NCBI GenBank assembly: GCA_011051855.1 | Contig: DRKG01000147.1 | Location: 1-9,806 of the forward strand | Direction: 5' to 3' | From: a bacterium | GTDB lineage: Bacteria > Planctomycetota > UBA1135 > UBA2386 | DNA: 9,806 nt | Part shown: positions 6,274-9,806 of the stretch, piece by piece | Position numbering within the stretch: position 1 is the stretch's first letter | How the letters are laid out: each line of letters opens with the position of its first letter | Notes under the pieces: generated by a model | The model's input: the letters and a program-made list of their open reading frames with translations, nothing else | Told to the model about the DNA's origin: nothing | The model's database searches: none | Position numbers and translations under genes: made by a program

Positions 6274-9200
6274 TCAGCGGGGTGTGAAGCAGACGCGGAA
6301 GCTGGTGTAGGCGTCGGAGAAGGTCGACTTGGTCGCCTCGACGCGACTGCCGTTCCAGAGCCAGTGCATGTCGCGACTCAGGCCGCGTTCGACCTCGGGG
6401 CCGAGCCATTCGCGACGGCCGCCGATGGCGATGCCGAGGCCCTGGGCGTTGCGGGCCTGGTTCCACTGCGCGCTGGTGGGCAGGGAGAGGCCGGCGAATC
6501 GCGGGTCGCGCAGTTTGTCGAAGGCTTCCTTGGCGGTGATGCTGAATCGCAGTTCGTTGCCCCCGCGGCCGCTCCATTGCCCTTCGGTGATCGTCGTGCG
6601 GGCGACGTAGAAGCTCGGTTTGCGGTCGGCCCCATAGTCGACAGCGACCAACTCGGTGCGCGTGCCACGATGGCGCAGCGCCGGCGGGTAACCCAGTGCA
6701 TTGGGCTCGCCGATCGCGGTGAACAGTTTCGGATCGATGGTTGGGGCCAGCTTCGGCTGCGGTGGATCGGCGAGGACCGGCTTGGTCTTGTCGCCGGCGG
6801 TGACGTTGAGGGCGACGGCTGCGGTGCTGGAGTTCCCGGCGCGATCGGTCGCGACGAGTGTGATCGTGCGCGATCGCGTGCCCGCCTTCAGGGTGATCGA
6901 CCAGCGCCCTCTGGTGACCTGGATCGCCGGACCATTCTGCACCTGTAGCGACGCGATGCCGTAGTCGTCGCTGCAGCGGCCGGTCAGCGTCACCTCGGTG
7001 TTCGCGGCGGCGCGCAGCGGCGACTTCGCCGTGAGTCTGGGTTGCGTCGTGTCGTACACGATCGTGAACCGGCGGTCGCCCCCGATCAGTCGCGGGTTCT
7101 TGCTCCAGCGCGCTTCGATGGCAAGGTCGGTGCGTCTGCCCGGTCGCAACGACGGCCGAAAGCGCGGATCCGTGCGCTTGCCGTTGACCAGCACGACGGC
7201 GTCCGTTTCGGCCACCTCGACCGCGATGTCGGGGACTTGGTTGACGTAGATCGTCGCGCCCGCGGCGACAGCGCGCGTCTTGCCGTCGGTCTCGATCGCG
7301 ACGCTGCGAAGCGCGGGACCTGTGGCCGTGCAATAGATATCGATGGACAGATTGCGCGTCTTGCGCGCGATGTTGGTGGCGGTGACGAGGAAGCCGTTGC
7401 GCCCGGAGCCGAGCGGGATTGCAGGGCTGGTCCAGCGGTTGCCCGAGCGGGTGAACGCGAAGGACTCGTCGCCGAGCATGCCCAGCACTTCTGTGGTCCA
7501 TTCGTCGGCGTCGACCGCGAGCGTGTAGAAGCGGCCGTCGGTCTCGAACGCATCCTTGGGCGGAGCGGTGAACGCGGCCGTCGGCGGTTGGGTCAGACGC
7601 ACGACGCGCAGGGATCGCGTCGCCACGGTCGTAGTGCCACGGCGCCGCGCGGTCAGAGTCAGATCGTTGGCGCCTTCTTGCGGCAGATCGACGACGACTT
7701 CGAAGGCGCGATCGTTCCACGACGCGACGACCGGGCTGCCGTTGACTTCGAGGTCGAGGCCGCCTTCGCTGGTGCTGCCCAGCAGCTTGATGCGGCGACC
7801 GGCGACGACGTCACCGGGGAGCAGGCTCGGGTCCGTGCGCAGTTCTTCGACGAACGTGATCGGCGTCGGTGTCGGAGGCTTCCCGGCGGGTTCCGTGGTC
7901 GTGTAACTCAGCAGCGCGAACGGGATCGCCTCCCCTTCGGCCGCGTAGGCGGACACCGCGAGGTTCTGATCCGGGGCCGGTTCGACGTCCGCGGCGAACG
8001 CACCGTTGGCGATCGGCACCAGCGTGCCCGCAATGTCGATCTCGGTCAGGGGAATCTCGCGCACGCTGCCCTCGACGTGCACCTTGCCGCCGGGCTCGAC
8101 CGGTGCGATGGGCGCGAACGTCACCTTCGTCTCCAGTTCGAACAGCGCCCGCTCGGCGAAGGAGGAGGCATCGATGCCGGCGGCCTCGGCGGGCGCACGT
8201 TGCTGTAGCACGCGCGTCAGGCGCAGAGCTTCGAAGTAACGCCCGGCGGCTGCGAGGCGTCGCACCTCGGCGGCGGATGCGTCGGCGGTCGGAGAGGAAG
8301 CGGTTCGCGAAGAGAACAGCCGCGAACGGAAAGCCCATGCTCCCGCCGCGCCGCTTGCCAACAGCGCCAGCAGCAATGCCGTGACCATCGGAGACCGCCG
8401 CGACGGGGGGCTGTCGCCGCCCTTCTGGCTGCTGAGGATCTGCTTGATCTCGTCGATCTGCTTGATCGGAGGCGGCGACAGCATCGTGCGCACTTGCGTG
8501 GAGCCGGCGTCGTCGTCGACCAGGGATATGCGGTGTTCGGGCAGTTGGGCGATTGCGTCGGCCAGAGCAGTTCCGTCGCGGTAGCGTTCGCCGGGGGCCT
8601 TCGCGGTCGCCTTGCGCAGTATGGTGACGACCGAATCGGGCACGTCGTCGCGGACTTCGCGGATGTCCGGGAAGTCGTGCAGCACGATCTGGTTCATGAC
8701 CTTCGGCAGGGAATCGCCGCGGATCGCCTCGTGCCCGGCGAGCAGGTAGTAGAGCACCGCACCCATCGCCCATACGTCGATCGCCGCAGTCGGGGGGTCG
8801 TCGCCCCATTGCTCGGGTGGCATGTAGGGCGGCGTGCCCATCACCTGGCCCGCCATCGACACAACCGACTGGCCGCTGCTGAACGTCGGCTTGGCGAGGC
8901 CGAGGTCGGCGACCTTGACCTGGCCACGCGACGAGATCAGCAGATTGTCGGGTTTGATGTCGCGATGGATGATGCCCATGCGGTGGGCTTCCCCGAGTCC
9001 GAGCGCCGATTCGTAGACGATCTCCAGCGCCTCGGGCACACGTAGCGGTCCCTTGCGTTCCACGCGCTGCCGCGCGGTTTCGCCCTGCACGAACTCCATG
9101 ATCAGGTAGTGCAGGCCGAGGTGTTCGGCGACGTCGAACACGCGGATGACGTTCTGGTGGTTGATGCGAGCCGCCGACCGGCCTTCGCGCCGGAAACGGT

Positions 9201-9405
9201 CGACGAACGTCGGGTCGTCGTCGGCCAGGCTCGGCTTCAAGCACTTGACCGCGACCTCGATGTCCAGGTTCAGGTGGTGGCCGCGGTAGACGGCACCCAT
9301 GCCACCGGCGCCGACGCGTGCGTAGAGAACGCAAGGTGGCAAGACTTTGTAGCCCTTGACCTCGGTGGTCTGGCTCAGCAGCGGATCGGCGCGCAGGTCT
9401 TGCAT
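6274..9405 (-). CDS. Receptor-like Ser/Thr protein kinase with Ig-like repeats and degenerate FGE-like sensor domain
   Basis: This 1043-residue protein has a Hanks-type kinase domain at about 28-290: Gly-loop VGAGGMGAVY (31-40), Lys54, alpha-C Glu74, catalytic HRDIKPDN (147-154), metal-binding DLG (168-170, in place of DFG) and GTPPYMPPE (190-198, PPE in place of APE). All catalytic residues are present, so it should phosphorylate Ser/Thr. An acidic then Pro/Ser-rich juxtamembrane stretch (294-338) leads to one membrane helix (about 339-358). The outside part holds roughly five Ig-like beta modules (about 430-500, 530-603, 607-691, 700-789, 790-868), the last ending in DRAGNS. Residues 908-1043 resemble an FGE/SUMF1 domain (FYVARTTITEGQW, LSLPTSAQW, REWLG, SFRVCF) but are short and lack the RGGSW region and catalytic cysteine pair, so this part probably only binds ligand. 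The start fits the domain edge; no clear Shine-Dalgarno is visible. It converges on the NRPS operon. Confidence 0.96.
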   Translation of the reverse strand: MQDLRADPLLSQTTEVKGYKVLPPCVLYARVGAGGMGAVYRGHHLNLDIEVAVKCLKPSLADDDPTFVDRFRREGRSAARINHQNVIRVFDVAEHLGLHYLIMEFVQGETARQRVERKGPLRVPEALEIVYESALGLGEAHRMGIIHRDIKPDNLLISSRGQVKVADLGLAKPTFSSGQSVVSMAGQVMGTPPYMPPEQWGDDPPTAAIDVWAMGAVLYYLLAGHEAIRGDSLPKVMNQIVLHDFPDIREVRDDVPDSVVTILRKATAKAPGERYRDGTALADAIAQLPEHRISLVDDDAGSTQVRTMLSPPPIKQIDEIKQILSSQKGGDSPPSRRSPMVTALLLALLASGAAGAWAFRSRLFSSRTASSPTADASAAEVRRLAAAGRYFEALRLTRVLQQRAPAEAAGIDASSFAERALFELETKVTFAPIAPVEPGGKVHVEGSVREIPLTEIDIAGTLVPIANGAFAADVEPAPDQNLAVSAYAAEGEAIPFALLSYTTTEPAGKPPTPTPITFVEELRTDPSLLPGDVVAGRRIKLLGSTSEGGLDLEVNGSPVVASWNDRAFEVVVDLPQEGANDLTLTARRRGTTTVATRSLRVVRLTQPPTAAFTAPPKDAFETDGRFYTLAVDADEWTTEVLGMLGDESFAFTRSGNRWTSPAIPLGSGRNGFLVTATNIARKTRNLSIDIYCTATGPALRSVAIETDGKTRAVAAGATIYVNQVPDIAVEVAETDAVVLVNGKRTDPRFRPSLRPGRRTDLAIEARWSKNPRLIGGDRRFTIVYDTTQPRLTAKSPLRAAANTEVTLTGRCSDDYGIASLQVQNGPAIQVTRGRWSITLKAGTRSRTITLVATDRAGNSSTAAVALNVTAGDKTKPVLADPPQPKLAPTIDPKLFTAIGEPNALGYPPALRHRGTRTELVAVDYGADRKPSFYVARTTITEGQWSGRGGNELRFSITAKEAFDKLRDPRFAGLSLPTSAQWNQARNAQGLGIAIGGRREWLGPEVERGLSRDMHWLWNGSRVEATKSTFSDAYTSFRVCFTPR

Positions 9406-9442
9406 CGGCGGACGGGACGATCATGCCACGGCGCCCTGCACG

Positions 9443-9461
9443 CCGGTAGCATCGCGACCGG
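9443..9461. promoter_or_regulatory. Small inverted repeat upstream of the kinase gene
   Basis: CCGGT (9443-9447) and ACCGG (9457-9461) are an inverted pair separated by nine bases, about 40 bp before the kinase ATG. It lies in the 97-bp spacer 9406-9502, which otherwise shows no convincing -35/-10 pair on the minus strand. It could be an operator or a leader hairpin, but a 5-bp match in GC-rich DNA is weak evidence. Confidence 0.15.
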
Positions 9462-9502
9462 TTGCTATCGGCTATTGCGCCGTGCGGGCTTGCGGCGTCC
9501 GG

Positions 9503-9700
9503 TCAGTTGGCGCTGTTGCCGGGCTGCCGCTGCGGCACTGCACAGGAACCGCCCGGCACGAAGCGGGCCGCGAACAGGCCGATGAACAGGCCGATCACCA
9601 GGGCGTTTTGCACCTCGCCGAAGTGCTGGATCGCCCATCCGGCGGCGGTGATGAGGACCGCGACCGCGATCCTCTTCGGTGAGTTGAGGCTTCAGAGCAT
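9503..9700 (-). pseudogene. Small two-helix membrane protein frame interrupted by TGA at codon 3
   Basis: From ATG (9700-9698) to TGA (9505-9503) this frame has 66 codons. Its third codon is TGA (9694-9692); the rest is uninterrupted and rich in G/C third positions. Without the TGA it would encode a 64-65 residue protein with a basic SPKR start, a hydrophobic segment (IAVAVLITAAGWAI), a short polar QHFGEVQ turn, a second hydrophobic segment (ALVIGLFIGLFAARF) and a polar Pro/Gln tail. The ATG overlaps the upstream gene's TAA as TAATG, which is how a coupled start would look. No ATG, GTG or TTG occurs between the TGA and the first helix. It may be a nonsense mutation (for example CGA to TGA), a base-calling error, or a gene using an unusual start. 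I do not recognise the family. Confidence 0.5.
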
Positions 9701-9806
9701 TACTGCACCTGCTGGCTGCTGTTGATGGCGCCGGCGGACGCCGGGAACGGCGGCTGCCATGCGAACTGCGAGTAGAACGAACCGGTGCCGCTCAGGCGCA
9801 GCGACC
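9700..9806 (-). CDS. C-terminal end of a probable secreted protein, 5' truncated by window edge
   Basis: Reading leftward from 9804, 34 codons run to TAA (9702-9700). The peptide contains LSGTGSFYSQFAWQPP and ends in NSSQQVQ. A glycine followed by Phe-Tyr-x-Gln-Phe-x-Trp shortly before a Ser/Asn-rich end resembles the closing strand I associate with large secreted proteins of planctomycetes; this is recollection of style, not a database match. The other two frames on this strand are less protein-like, one stopping within a few codons of the edge. The TAA overlaps the ATG of the small interrupted membrane frame, suggesting a shared transcript. Most of the gene lies outside the window, so no function can be given. 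Confidence 0.55.
   Translation of the reverse strand, partial: SLRLSGTGSFYSQFAWQPPFPASAGAINSSQQVQ

Noticed and set aside
7042..8208. Plus-strand open frame (388 codons) opposite the kinase sensor region
   Set aside because: Arg/Gly/Asp-rich mirror of the kinase codons with no domain, and no start context.
7811..9424. Second minus-strand frame (537 codons) over the kinase domain
   Set aside because: Out-of-frame shadow of the kinase, Arg/Pro-rich; kinase motifs are only in the other frame.
9356..9682. Plus-strand open frames near the right edge
   Set aside because: They overlap the kinase start and run antisense to the small membrane frame, and have no protein-like composition.

Overview
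The window is very GC-rich (roughly two-thirds or more G+C by eye), densely coding and strongly biased to G/C at third codon positions. The best guess for the host is a planctomycete-type bacterium. Three things point that way: a membrane Ser/Thr kinase with a periplasmic sensor ending in an FGE/sulfatase-modifying-factor-like module, a small SET-domain methyltransferase, and the Tyr/Phe-Gln-Phe C-terminal style of the protein at the right edge. A myxobacterium-like host is not excluded. The putative beta-barrel protein implies an outer membrane.

Left part, + strand (1-6255): four genes in one direction. The 3' end of a SET-domain protein-lysine methyltransferase (1-312) is followed after 59 bp by a 1300-residue stand-alone NRPS of the Pls/PosA type (372-4274). 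That enzyme has the layout of epsilon-poly-lysine synthetase: adenylation domain, thiolation domain, then six membrane segments alternating with three soluble left-handed-beta-helix-like domains, with no condensation or thioesterase domain. Its stop overlaps the start of a DUF418/YeiB-like polytopic acyltransferase-type membrane protein (4271-5338) in an ATGA. That gene in turn overlaps, in a second ATGA, a secreted or lipid-anchored protein with an outer-membrane beta-barrel-like C-terminus (5335-6255). The last three genes are therefore almost certainly one translationally coupled unit. A reasonable working model is that the NRPS makes a homo-poly-amino acid or short isopeptide at the inner membrane, the acyltransferase-like protein modifies or exports it, and the barrel protein handles it at the outer membrane. 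Substrate and product are inferred, not shown.

Right part, - strand (6274-9806): a 1043-residue receptor-like Ser/Thr kinase converges on the operon with an 18-bp gap containing a (CG)6 tract. It has a cytoplasmic kinase domain, one membrane helix, about five Ig-like modules and a degenerate FGE-like domain. Upstream of it lie a small two-helix membrane-protein frame interrupted by an in-frame TGA at codon 3 (9503-9700) and the C-terminal 34 codons of a probably secreted protein (9700-9806) whose TAA overlaps the small frame's ATG. There is no gene-free stretch over 300 bases, and I saw no tRNA, rRNA, CRISPR array, transposase or attachment site.
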